DNA of 64,000 bases from Platerodrilus igneus (Eukaryota; Arthropoda; Insecta; Coleoptera; Lycidae): assembly GCA_036346225.1 (NCBI GenBank), contig JARFIW010001364.1:248001-312000 (forward strand). Reading direction: 5' to 3'. Under the pieces are notes generated by a model. The model was not told where the DNA came from, did no database searches, and was given only the letters and a program-made list of their open reading frames with translations. Shown in pieces: positions 52,870 to 61,209 of the stretch. Made by a program: the position numbers and the translations under genes. Every line of letters starts with the position of its first letter. Position 1 is the stretch's first letter.

Positions 52870-53562
52870 CTATTCTATAATTCCTTTTTGTCGAAGTTTA
52901 GATATTATAGAGATAATTTTATTTAGGTTATGCATATCTCGATAGTTGTTATAATCAACAGTAACTAGCAGCTGCAGTCTTTCAATCAACCCATGTACAT
53001 TAAAGTGAATATATGCATCATCTGAACTGTGCCCAGTACGATGTGTATTTTTTAATACAACATCCCTTTTTATATACATCGGTATTTTAGTGCCCCGACT
53101 ATTGCTTTCCTGTGTTGAATTCTCATCTTTAGAATTTGGGGTGTAATCCATAGAACTTGATTCATTTATTATTTGCTCTGATGGTTTATGACGAGCATTT
53201 CCATTATTTTTTACAGAGTTCATTTTCTCAAAATTAAACTTTTGTTTTTGCATCTTACAACTTCTTTTACAAACTTCTTTATCATCTTTACCATCTGAGT
53301 AGGTAGGTGTTGCTGCACATCTTAGAGTACTTCCTGTGCACATTTCCGCAGTTTGTAAATTAGTTGTTTGTATATCAGAGATGTAACTGTCTACACTTTT
53401 ATCTCTTTTACTCTGCGATCGTATAAGATGGTCGCGCAATGTCGACTTTGGGAACCTAAACTTCTTACTAGCAGAGTACATTGTTGCAACACCTCGTTTA
53501 ACCTCATTAGGAGCTTCTTGCAAACATTCCTTAGTATACGTTTGTCTAGAAATCATTTTCAA
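52870..53562 (-). CDS. psq1: Pipsqueak-type HTH protein, intact
   Basis: 230 codons. N-terminal HTH-psq domain at residues about 7-50 (YTKECLQEAPNEVKRGVATM; FPKSTLRDHLIRSQSKRDK). A Ser/Thr/Lys-rich linker with two Cys (CTGSTLRCAA; CKRSCKMQKQK) follows, then a C-terminal domain (DAYIHFNVHGLIERLQLLV, MHNLNKIISIISKLRQKGIIE) of unknown fold. Likely nuclear and DNA-binding, perhaps binding the element's own ends; that role is inference. The first 349 bp lie in the right arm, the rest in the loop. About 970 bp separate its start from the divergent ORF A. Confidence 0.75.
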   Translation of the reverse strand: MKMISRQTYTKECLQEAPNEVKRGVATMYSASKKFRFPKSTLRDHLIRSQSKRDKSVDSYISDIQTTNLQTAEMCTGSTLRCAATPTYSDGKDDKEVCKRSCKMQKQKFNFEKMNSVKNNGNARHKPSEQIINESSSMDYTPNSKDENSTQESNSRGTKIPMYIKRDVVLKNTHRTGHSSDDAYIHFNVHGLIERLQLLVTVDYNNYRDMHNLNKIISIISKLRQKGIIE

Positions 53563-54529
53563 GTTACAATGCTTTACGGTTCAATATCCGAGATAAACTA
53601 AAGTAATAATATTGTAGCCAGTGAATATAAAACCGATCGAGTTTAACATAATTCGATCTATATCTGTAGTTGGAGTACAACAATTTAGAAATGTATAAGA
53701 GGATAAACTGTAATATGCACTAATATAGTGACAGAAATTTCTCCAAAAAACTATGGTTTAAAATTTAAACATCGCCTCGGAAATCGACAGACATCTATGA
53801 TTTGATTATTACCCCAATTTGTACTGAGTTTCCTCAAACAGAAAGTAGGGTGCATTTCTAGTAATCTATTTACTTGGTTCAAGATCGCTTTTAATTACGC
53901 GCGTCACTTACATTCTTGAAATTCCATATTGGTGAAACGTATGACGTAGAATATTTTTTATTTAAAGTAAATGCGGGCTTCTCTCTAATTAAATAGACTT
54001 GCCCGCGCAGACGAGTGCATAGAAATAATAATAACTATAAAATATTGTATAAATATTTTTTTTTAAATTGCTGCATTATCGAGTTAAATCTAGATAAAAA
54101 TGTAGAGGTGCTTTGCTGTTAGGTTTTTGAATATTAAAACACTATGCAGGTCCTTGTTGCAGCTAATTTTAAAAGACGTGATAATTAAGTTCGATTCCCC
54201 AGGAAAATTCTATACTAATTTGATAGGTTACACGACGGAGTTATATTAAAAATACTGCTAAGAGTAATTTTGTATAATAATTCTAAAAATGGTGTTGGTG
54301 GTTAAATACATACAGGTAAAACCCACTATAAAACAAATATGCGCGTCACTTTTCCAGTCAAGACTTGCATATAACGACAATTAACATAATAAGGAGCTGC
54401 ACACGCTCGACCATCGGCAAAAAGGCGGGGGAGTCTTGTACCAGTGCATTAGTCATCAAAATATTGTCGAGTTTGATTAAAATTACAAGTTAAAGATAGA
54501 TTTTTTCTTCTGTTGACGTTGCAAGTGAT

Positions 54530-55129
54530 GTGCGAGTACCACAATTAAATATCAACCAACTAGTTGGTAAGACAACCTATAGGTTAGGCGAATTTCCACC
54601 AAATTCTCACCACCATATAATAGAAATTGATTTTGATTTATATGGTGGTCTTCAACCTGCCATCCAAGTTATTTGCTGTAGTGGTATGTGTGCAGATTCT
54701 ACGATAACATTTTCATACTTCGATTGGAAGAAATTGTGTACTTTTCAAGCAGAATTTCAAATTCACCAATTTGCTGAAGACTCAAAACAAATCGGATTAA
54801 ATGGTTTGACTATTGGAGACGACGTTGTTGACATACAATTGGGTCAAAATTTCAAATTGCAGCTGAGCAAATCCTTTAATAAAAGTATATGGCTGTTGAA
54901 CAATTTTGAAAAAGAGAATTTATATAATATGGAAATTACGAAAGATCGGAATGTTATTGTGCTACCTGCGTACGAGTGCATCAAGCTATTAAATTTGCGA
55001 GAATTAATCTGTTTTAAAATGGCTGAGTTGAGCTGTGGAAACTTTCGAGAATTTTATAAAAAATTTGTAGGTGATATAAAAAAGTATGTGGAAATACGAC
55101 GGATGAAGAAAGGGTTTAAACGTTATTAG
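54530..55129 (+). CDS. ORF A, right arm (unknown protein, 199 aa)
   Basis: Intact. Starts MRVPQLNINQLVGKTTYRLG; contains HHHIIEIDFDLYGGLQPAIQ, a Cys pair in CCSGMCADS, DDVVDIQLGQNF, and a C-terminal half NVIVLPAYECIKLLNLREL followed by a basic, helix-like end (KKYVEIRRMKKGFKRY). No signal peptide or membrane segment. I recognise no family. It is divergent from psq1 and followed directly by B1 in the -1 frame. A possible TATA-like TATAAAAC at about 54329 may serve it. Confidence 0.65.
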   Translation: MRVPQLNINQLVGKTTYRLGEFPPNSHHHIIEIDFDLYGGLQPAIQVICCSGMCADSTITFSYFDWKKLCTFQAEFQIHQFAEDSKQIGLNGLTIGDDVVDIQLGQNFKLQLSKSFNKSIWLLNNFEKENLYNMEITKDRNVIVLPAYECIKLLNLRELICFKMAELSCGNFREFYKKFVGDIKKYVEIRRMKKGFKRY

Positions 55130-55130
55130 A

Positions 55131-55751
55131 GGAAGAGAGCCGTGCCAGTATTTCTCTGTCTGATGATTGCAGCAATTTAAATTACTTGACAGTGTTGGAA
55201 ATTTTTAAATGTTACCCCATCCAGTACTTAAAAGATGCGAGTGCAAAGCAATCGTTTGCGCAAATGTTTAGAGATTTGGCCATTTCCCGATTTACCAGAC
55301 TCTGATTACCAAAGCGGTTTATAGATGTTATCAATACATGTATGTAGATGTAGCGAATAATGTAATATGGCATGAAATACTGAACATGGTGGTGTGGTAT
55401 AACACCCTAAGTGATGATTTCAAAAAGCACGTTCGGTGGTTAAAGAAAAGAATCCATGGACTCTGCTGGGATAAACAGTCTACGAGTGGATATACAAATG
55501 TGGGTGATTTACTGAAAAAAGTCTTACCTCCTGGGGCTACTGTCTATGTTAAAGGAGAACAGAAGAAGCAGTTACTATCGAAATATTTATCAAACAACAT
55601 TTTAAACATGGAAAGTGTATTCTCACTTCCAAGGCTCAAAGAATTAAGAAAATTCGGTGATAGATACAATTACTGCTTAAACCATTGTTTGAACAACTTA
55701 AGCTGTTCCAAAGAGAAGGTTTTAACGTTACAGCCTTTTGTTAATGTATAA
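55131..55751 (+). CDS. B1 (with one stop) and B2, right-arm copy 1
   Basis: B1 frame (about 55131-55345) carries one TGA in the FTRL region. B2 (55338-55751, 137 codons) is intact: HVRWLKKRIHGLCWD, VYVKGEQKKQLLSKYL, and NHCLNNLSCSKEKVL near the end. As in the left arm, the B2 ATG overlaps the B1 stop in ACATGTATGTAG. Confidence 0.6.
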
Positions 55752-56414
55752 ATGTATTTGTGTACAGAGGAAGAAAGGGTTCAAGCGTTATTAGAGGAAG
55801 AGAGCGGTGCCAGTATTTCTCTGTCTAATGATTGCAGCAATTTAAATTACTTGACAGTGTTAAAAATTATTAAATGTTACCCCATCCAGTACTTAAAACA
55901 TGCGAGTGCAAGGCAATCGCTTGCGCAAATGTTTAAAGATTTGGCGATTTCCCGATTCACCAGACTCTTGTTACCACAGCGGTTTATAGATGCTATTAAT
56001 ACATGTATGTAGATGTAGCAAATAATGTAATATGGCATGAGATACTGAACATGGTGGTGTGGTATAACACCCTAAGTAATAATTTCAAAAAGCAAGTTCG
56101 GTGGTTAAAGAAAAGAATCCATGGACTCTGCTGGGATGAACAGTCTACGAGTGGATATACAAATGTGGGTGATTTACTGAAAAAAGTCATACCACCTGGT
56201 GCTACTGTCTATGTTAAAGGAGAGCAGAAAAAGCAATTACTATCGAAATATTTATCAAACAACATTTAAACATGGAAAGTGTATTCTCACTTCAAAGTTC
56301 AAAGAATTAAGAAAATTCGGTGATAGACACAATCACTGTTTAAACCATTGTTTGAATAACTTAAGCTGTTCTAAAGAGAATGTTTTAATGTTGCAGCCTT
56401 TTCTTAATGTATAA
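55752..56414 (+). pseudogene. B1 and B2, right-arm copy 2 (tandem duplicate)
   Basis: A 665-bp tandem duplication of the preceding B1-B2 segment. B1 is open for 86 codons from 55752. B2 starts at 56003, but one T is lost from AACATTTTAAACATGG near 56267, so it stops at 56269 and continues in another frame to 56414. This copy is missing from the left arm. Confidence 0.7.
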
Positions 56415-57290
56415 ATGTATTTAATTTTTAATAAAATATTTGTGGGAAATTGTTTTTTTATTTATCTTAGCTAAAAACCTATCTTTAAAATTTGAAAAAA
56501 ATATATATGTAAAACAGCGCATTACTTTGAAAAAATTAATGTTTTAAAAATACAATCAGAAACAATAGCAAAATACACAATAATTGGTGTTTGCAAATAA
56601 ATTCAGTTCTATTTTAATAAGAAAATGTAGACTTACCTTAAATGTTTTAAAAAGATTTTGAGGAAAAATAACTATACGAAACGATTTGTTTAAAATTTCG
56701 TTTAACTTACACAAAGCGTGCGGAACTAATAGGCTTTACTATTTAGACCTTATTATATACGGTTTGAAATAATTAACCGGTAATCGATCTATATTACCAA
56801 ATTAAGTTCGCAGTTCCCTAGTCAAGGACGTACTAGAAAGTACATTGTGTGAATCCCCAGCAATTATATGGGAATTGCCTAATGCACGACATTGAAATAT
56901 ATTTCTCAAACATATAGTCATTAATAAAGAGAAAGGTCTACGCTACTTTCACTTCTACGTCACATAATTGTAAAGCAATTAGTTCGGAAACGAAATGTAT
57001 TTTCCAAAGTACATATTTAGCATTGAGCATATAATTATTTGTGATGTACTTATTTAGGAAAATGTTTAACCAGAAATTGATAACTGCTTAAAATTTTAAA
57101 AGCCGCGGTTTTGAATATTCTTAAACAGTACATTATTGTTTGTTTTAAATATTAAACACTTGCGGCTTATAAAAAACTCATTTCTAAAATTCCTGCAGTT
57201 TTAGATTTCTCAGGAAATGGTTGTTTAAAGCATGCAAAAATTTTGAGGTTTGAGACTTTTATAAGTGTAACTTTGTAGGGGGTGGTCGGA

Positions 57291-58260
57291 TTTTAAATCT
57301 GTTTACAGATTCGGATTCTGCATAAAATTCTAGACTTATTTGATGTATTGTATGACTAAACAATTTATAAGGACGATTATAAAATCGCTACCGGTAAAAA
57401 ATCTTAAAGTTGGGGTAGCTCCCTGGGGGATGATGCAATCTAAGAAATTCATAGGGATTCAAATAGTTGAGAAAAATCTAATATTAAATGATACCAAACA
57501 AGATAGGGTTATCTCGAAAGATGCGATGGATAGTCGAAGAAAAGTATTTGGTTCAGATGTGGGAGCAAAGCGTAAAATTTAGAAGTTTAGGACTTTAAAA
57601 GTGTAACTTTGTAGGGGCCTCCAGTTTTAAATCTGTTTGCGGATTCAGATTCTGCATAAAATTCTAGACTGATTTGATGTGTCAGATGGTTAAAAAATTT
57701 ATAAGGACGACCATAAGATTGCTAGCAGCAAAAAATGGTAAACTTGAGGTAGCTCCCTGGGGGATGATGGCATCTGAAAAATTTAAAGAGATTCAGGTAG
57801 CTGAGAAAAATCTAATATTAATTGATACCAAAGAAGATAGGGTTATCTCAAAAGATGCAATGGCTAGCCGAAGAAAACTATTTGGTTCATATGTGGGAAC
57901 AAAGAGCAAAATTTAGAGGAGCAGGACTTTAAAACTGTAACTTTGCAGGGGCTAGACCGATTTTAAATCTGTTTGCAGATTCAAATTCTGCGTAAAATTC
58001 TAGGTTAGTTTGATGTGTCGTACGTCTAAAAAATTTATGCGGATGACCAAAAATCGCTGCCTGCAGAATATCTTAAAATGAGGGTAGCTCCCTGGGGGAT
58101 GATGCAATCTAAAAAATTCCTAGAGATTTGGGTAGCTGAGAAAATTCTAATATTAATTGATACCAAACGAGATAGGTTTATCTCGAAAGATGATACATGG
58201 TTTGTCGAAGAAAACTATTTGGTTCAGATGTGAGGGCAAATGAGGATGCTAAGATGAATA
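57291..58260. repeat. Three tandem units of about 335 bp, right subterminal
   Basis: Anchor sequence GTTTGCAGATTCAAATTCTG and variants starts at 57301, 57635 and 57971. Each unit also has GGTAGCTCCCTGGGGGATGA and GAAGATAGGGTTATCTC-like blocks. Two units keep an 80-codon frame, the third does not. The left arm has only two units, about 305 bp apart (48041 and 48346). Confidence 0.85.
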
Positions 58261-58326
58261 TGCAAGATATATTTATCTCGAAAGATGAAAAATGGTTAGT
58301 CGAAGAAAACTATTTGGTCCAGATGT

Positions 58327-58414
58327 GAGGAAATGAGGGATCCCTACTCATTTCCTCCTTATGGGAATTTACATGTAAATGTGTGAGGAAATGAGGATGC
58401 TGGAGGAAATGAGG
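58327..58414. promoter_or_regulatory. Cluster of four GAGGAAATGAGG motifs at the right tip
   Basis: Exact copies at 58327-58338, 58385-58396 and 58403-58414 and an inverted one at 58347-58358, around a 14-bp palindrome ATTTACATGTAAAT. Degenerate versions lie at the left tip (47611-47696). Such subterminal clusters are typical of transposase or replication-protein binding sites; here the binder is unknown. Confidence 0.6.
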
Positions 58415-58441
58415 TGGAAGAAACCCTGTCAACCCTATACT

Positions 58442-58447
58442 TTTGTT
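58442..58447. repeat. Right TSD of the palindromic element (TTTGTT)
   Basis: Exact copy of 47575-47580. From here the BEL-A gag continues. Confidence 0.88.
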
Positions 58448-58917
58448 AGTAGTAGATTTTCATGTACCATACTTCGAAATTGCTCCCAAAATGGAAGCCA
58501 TTTTTTTGCGGTACCGTCAAATTTAACTAATTGCAAGCACTGAAGCTTCATAGATGCTAATGATGGTAATGTACTTACGTCGTTACTTGGCGGTTGCGTA
58601 ATAATGCCATCAGATTGAACTACTGATTGTGATTGCGCCTTGTCCTCTGCACTTAATCGAAACCTCAACTCCTACTCTGTAGTAACAACAATCTCCTCGT
58701 ATTCATATTGTTTTAGAAGCTCCTCTTCGATATTTCCCTTAAGTAGAAGTTCTACTTGTCTGTCGATTTCTTTCAAGTTATCACCAGCCAATTTTAACTT
58801 TGATAAAGCCGTATAAATATCTTCGGTACTGTAGTCCTTGTTTTCTAACATTACGTTAATATTGTTAACTGCCTTAGTCAACTGCATTCTACAGACCGTC
58901 CGTTTTGCTAGTTCCAT
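58448..58917 (-). pseudogene. BEL-A gag, N-terminal part
   Basis: Starts with MELAKRTVCRMQLTKAVNNI at 58917, a coiled-coil-like BEL gag N-terminus, has one in-frame TAG at about 58670, then runs LQCLQLVKFDGTAKKWLPFW and VHENLLLT to the insertion point. LVKFDGxxxxWxxFWxQF is the BEL gag (DUF1759) hallmark. Only the single stop separates this from an intact N-terminal half. Confidence 0.85.
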
Positions 58918-59010
58918 TGTTGAGCCTTTATTATAATCACCGATTATAAATAGCCACGATCGCGATAAACCTCAATTTGTAATTCTTTGATCAGGTCGGA
59001 ATACTTCCCG

Positions 59011-59025
59011 GGTTTCGGCACCAAA
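59011..59025 (-). promoter_or_regulatory. BEL-A primer-binding site
   Basis: The minus strand reads TTTGGTGCCGAAACC followed by CGGGAAG, the usual BEL/Pao and retroviral-type primer site immediately after the 5' LTR. Confidence 0.75.
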
Positions 59026-59240
59026 TTTAAAAAAGAGGGGTTGCTCTTTAATAAAAGAAATACGCATTAAAGGTTTATTTAAAATACCAGCTGAACTAAG
59101 CGGCTACCAATACAAGACTAACTTTAAACTTAAACTAGGTAACGCAGTTTTAACATCCTGCGCCTCTTTCCCTTCTACTCTAATTCTAGCGGCGCCAGTA
59201 CCTGACCTTACAATTTTCTACAATCGTTGGCTTCTTAACA
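59026..59240 (-). repeat. BEL-A 5' LTR
   Basis: Minus strand starts TGTTAAGAAGCCAACGATTG, the common BEL LTR start, and ends just before the primer-binding site. It has AATAAACC and ATTAAAG-like polyadenylation signals near its end. About 215 bp. No second copy was found at the other end of the element. Confidence 0.65.
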
Positions 59241-60344
59241 CTAAAATAACGTGTTTAAGTAAATAAGCAAGTTTAATCGTGCTTGTCTTATGCTAACTAC
59301 AAAAGCTTTGGTTTAAAAAGCACAAATTATGAAAATTGATATTGCACCTTCAAGATGACTTCAAGTATAAAAATTAAAATTTTAGCAAAATACTAAATTT
59401 TGTTACATAATAGTATTCAGAAACTTACATAGTTTAATAAAATCATATAATTGCTTATATTTATGTGATAATAAGCTTTAGTTCTTAAGCCTTCTATTGT
59501 TGCTACAACAGGTTTTTGTTTTAGTGTTCCTTGTACGACCCCGTGGCCATTAATGTTGCTAAAGTAATAAAGTTATAATTTCTAGTATTTTGATTATCTA
59601 TGCAGATAAATTAGCTTGCAGAAAACGGTTTAAGGATTTGCTAAACCGAGTTGACTATGGAGTCGCCGCAGTGTCCATTCGTGAAAACACTATTATAAAA
59701 ATACCTAGCATAAATTTATGGTATACTTCAAAACATAAACACCATGACTATCTAATGGTCGGCTTATCTAACGATGCTACTTTACACCTGCTCACGTATG
59801 CTGCAATCTCAAAAAGAGTTATTGTGGTTTAAATAAGATTGAATTAGTGGTGATTTCGGTATTAGCCCACTGCCGCATCTCGAGCAATCTGGATTTTCAG
59901 AAAAGGGTTCAAGTGCGGCATACCCACTTCATTACCTTTTAAAATAAATATCGACAATGGAAATTTTTATATACTAATTTTATTTATTAAAACACGGCTA
60001 TTTTAAAACATTACTGAAATATTTGTTCGGAGTATAAATGAACATCAAAACACATATGCTGCAAATTTCAACAGCTTTTTCTAAATTGAATTCGTAATAC
60101 AAAACATGGCAACGTTGCTGGATTCAACAATGTACAGTCTATATCAATATGGAGCTGGCATAGTGCAAAAATCATATGGAGCTAATAATGATACAAAATT
60201 GAATAAATTGCGTATATTCAAATTTTACGTTACGTTGTTTTAAGGTGTGCACTGAGCAGTTCACTTTGCCTTGGCAACCAATATACATCACAAAAATTCG
60301 AATAGTGCCGCGATGCTTTGTGAAAGGACGCAAAAATGGTTTAA

Positions 60345-60349
<5 letters not shown>
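59241..60349. other. AT-rich flank, nothing recognised
   Basis: An 80-codon plus-strand frame at 59590-59832 has a natural composition but no family resemblance that I know. No other feature. Confidence 0.5.

Positions 60350-60392
<43 letters not shown>
60350..60392. repeat. (TA)n microsatellite
   Basis: About 43 bp of TA repeats fused directly to the truncated SINE-B copy. Confidence 0.9.
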
Positions 60393-60396
<4 letters not shown>

Positions 60397-60511
60397 AAGT
60401 CCTGCTGTAGCCGTTCTTTTGGTGGTTTTCAATTACTAGTTCGATTTGAAATGGTAATTCAACTTTAAATACAAAGTTGGGTTTTCATTTCATCTTAATA
60501 ACTATTAATAT
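60393..60511 (+). mobile_element. SINE-B copy 1, lacks most of the tRNA head
   Basis: Starts in the T arm of the tRNA-like region (TCAAGTCCTGCTGTAGCCG) and continues with a body shared almost base for base with 60796-60908 (CAATTACTAGTTCGATTTGA, AATACAAAGTTGGGTTTTCA). Only about one difference over 115 bp. The 5' side abuts a (TA)n tract. Confidence 0.8.
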
Positions 60512-60741
60512 ATATTAAGCATTCATTTGCATTCCAAATGTGGATTATTCTTCTCTATTAATAATAATATAATTACATGTTTGTATTATTCCGAACGTTG
60601 CAAAAATAGGATGATCAAGTTATTAGTACATGAATTATGTATATAACTAGATTCAATTTCCTTAAATGCAAGACGTAATTGAAAATCGTTAACAAGAGCC
60701 AAGCTTCAGTAGTATTAAGTATAACATCATCTAAACAATTA

Positions 60742-60904
60742 GGCTAGATAGCTCAATTGGTTAGAGCACTGATCCGGAAAATCAGAGGTTGCAGGTTCAA
60801 GTCCTGCTGTAGCCGTTCTTTTAGTGGTTTTCAATTACTAGTTCGATTTGAAATGGTAATTCAACTTTAAATACAAAGTTGGGTTTTCATTTCATCTTAA
60901 TAAC

Positions 60905-60942
<38 letters not shown>
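60742..60942 (+). mobile_element. SINE-B copy 2, tRNA head, body and (TA)n tail
   Basis: The head (60742-60815) folds as a cloverleaf: GGCTAGA/TGTAGCC acceptor with one mismatch, D arm GCTC/GAGC, anticodon stem CTGAT/ATCAG, T arm GCAGG/CCTGC. A box TAGCTCAATTGG (60749-60760) and B box GGTTCAAGTCC (60794-60804) are present. The anticodon loop CCGGAAA has C at position 33 where real tRNAs have U, so this is a SINE head rather than a working tRNA gene. The body ends in a (TA)n tail (60909-60942). Confidence 0.75.
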
Positions 60943-60946
<4 letters not shown>

Positions 60947-61072
60947 CGCCACATACTTTTTTCTGCAAACCAGGGTTTTGGTCTAGCATTGTAGCTGCTC
61001 CTTTCATTTTTGAATATATACGTTATTTCTTTTTAACCATGAATCGTTATACTCAAAACTTCATTTGTTTGG

Positions 61073-61209
61073 TCACAAAGTTCCAAATGTTCCAGAGACA
61101 ATTAATTTACCTTTATATTCAATTCTGGTGTAGTGGGAGAAATCTCCGATAGTTACATATTTGACTAAAACGCTCAGTTCATCTTGTATTGAGATGTTCT
61201 GTGAAGCAT
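61073..61209 (-). CDS. Candidate host exon, unidentified
   Basis: The minus strand shows a pyrimidine-rich tract and TTGCAG acceptor ending at 61210, then an open phase-2 frame: SQNISIQDELSVLVKYVTIG, DFSHYTRIEYKG. It either splices at AAAG|GTAAAT (donor at 61110) or reads on through KLIVSGTFGTL to a TGA at 61073. Codon use and composition look like a real secreted or extracellular domain, but I recognise no family. No neighbouring exon is assigned. Confidence 0.45.

Larger units (their letters stand above)
47581..58441. mobile_element. 10.86-kb palindromic element with Polinton-type ends, carrying HTH-psq and unknown genes
   Basis: Ends read AGTAGAGGGTTGACAGGG and, reversed, AGTATAGGGTTGACAGGG; flanks are an exact 6-bp duplication. 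The left arm (47581-51744) and right arm (53214-58441) are long inverted copies around a 1.47-kb loop. The arms carry outward-reading ORFs A, B1 and B2; the loop holds two Pipsqueak-HTH genes reading inward and leftward. The right arm is 1.06 kb longer, mainly from one extra 335-bp subterminal unit and a 665-bp duplication of B1-B2. No pPolB, integrase, ATPase, protease or capsid gene is visible, so it is either non-autonomous or a new kind of element. AG...CT ends and 6-bp TSD fit Polinton; other groups with 6-bp TSDs cannot be excluded. Confidence 0.85.
53214..58441 (-). repeat. Right arm of the palindrome
   Basis: 5228 bp, inverted relative to 47581-51744. From the loop outward: psq1 5' part, intergenic region, ORF A (54530-55129), B1-B2 copy 1 (55131-55751), B1-B2 copy 2 (55752-56414), AT-rich spacer, three 335-bp tandem units (about 57.29-58.26 kb), and the terminal motif cluster. 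The arms are nearly identical over ORF A and the psq1 start. Confidence 0.85.
36070..59240 (-). mobile_element. BEL-A: BEL/Pao retrotransposon split by three insertions
   Basis: Going leftwards on the minus strand: 5' LTR (59026-59240), primer-binding site (59011-59025), gag (58917-58448 and 47574-46757), protease (40007-39585), RT (39370-38364), RNase H remnant, integrase (37714-36423), DUF5641 (36422-36073). Interrupting sequences are the palindromic element in gag, gypsy-C between gag and protease, and a SINE-A between RT and integrase. Removing them leaves roughly 5.3 kb in normal BEL order. No 3' LTR matching the 5' LTR was found left of 36070. Confidence 0.8.

Noticed and set aside
55105..55130. 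TTTAAAC as a programmed -1 frameshift site joining ORF A to B1
   Set aside because: The heptamer is not in the X-XXY-YYZ phase relative to the A frame, and no in-phase slippery site is present there. The -1 offset is real, but this mechanism is not supported.
57340..57916. Two similar 80-codon proteins as genes
   Set aside because: They are translations of consecutive 335-bp tandem units; the third unit and the left-arm units are not open, so coding is unlikely.
59590..59832. 80-codon plus-strand ORF as a host gene
   Set aside because: No recognised domain, no promoter or splice signal, and length is within chance in this composition.
60742..60815. Functional tRNA gene
   Set aside because: The cloverleaf is good, but position 33 is C, one acceptor pair mismatches, and the sequence continues into a repeated body with a TA tail. 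It is better explained as a SINE head.
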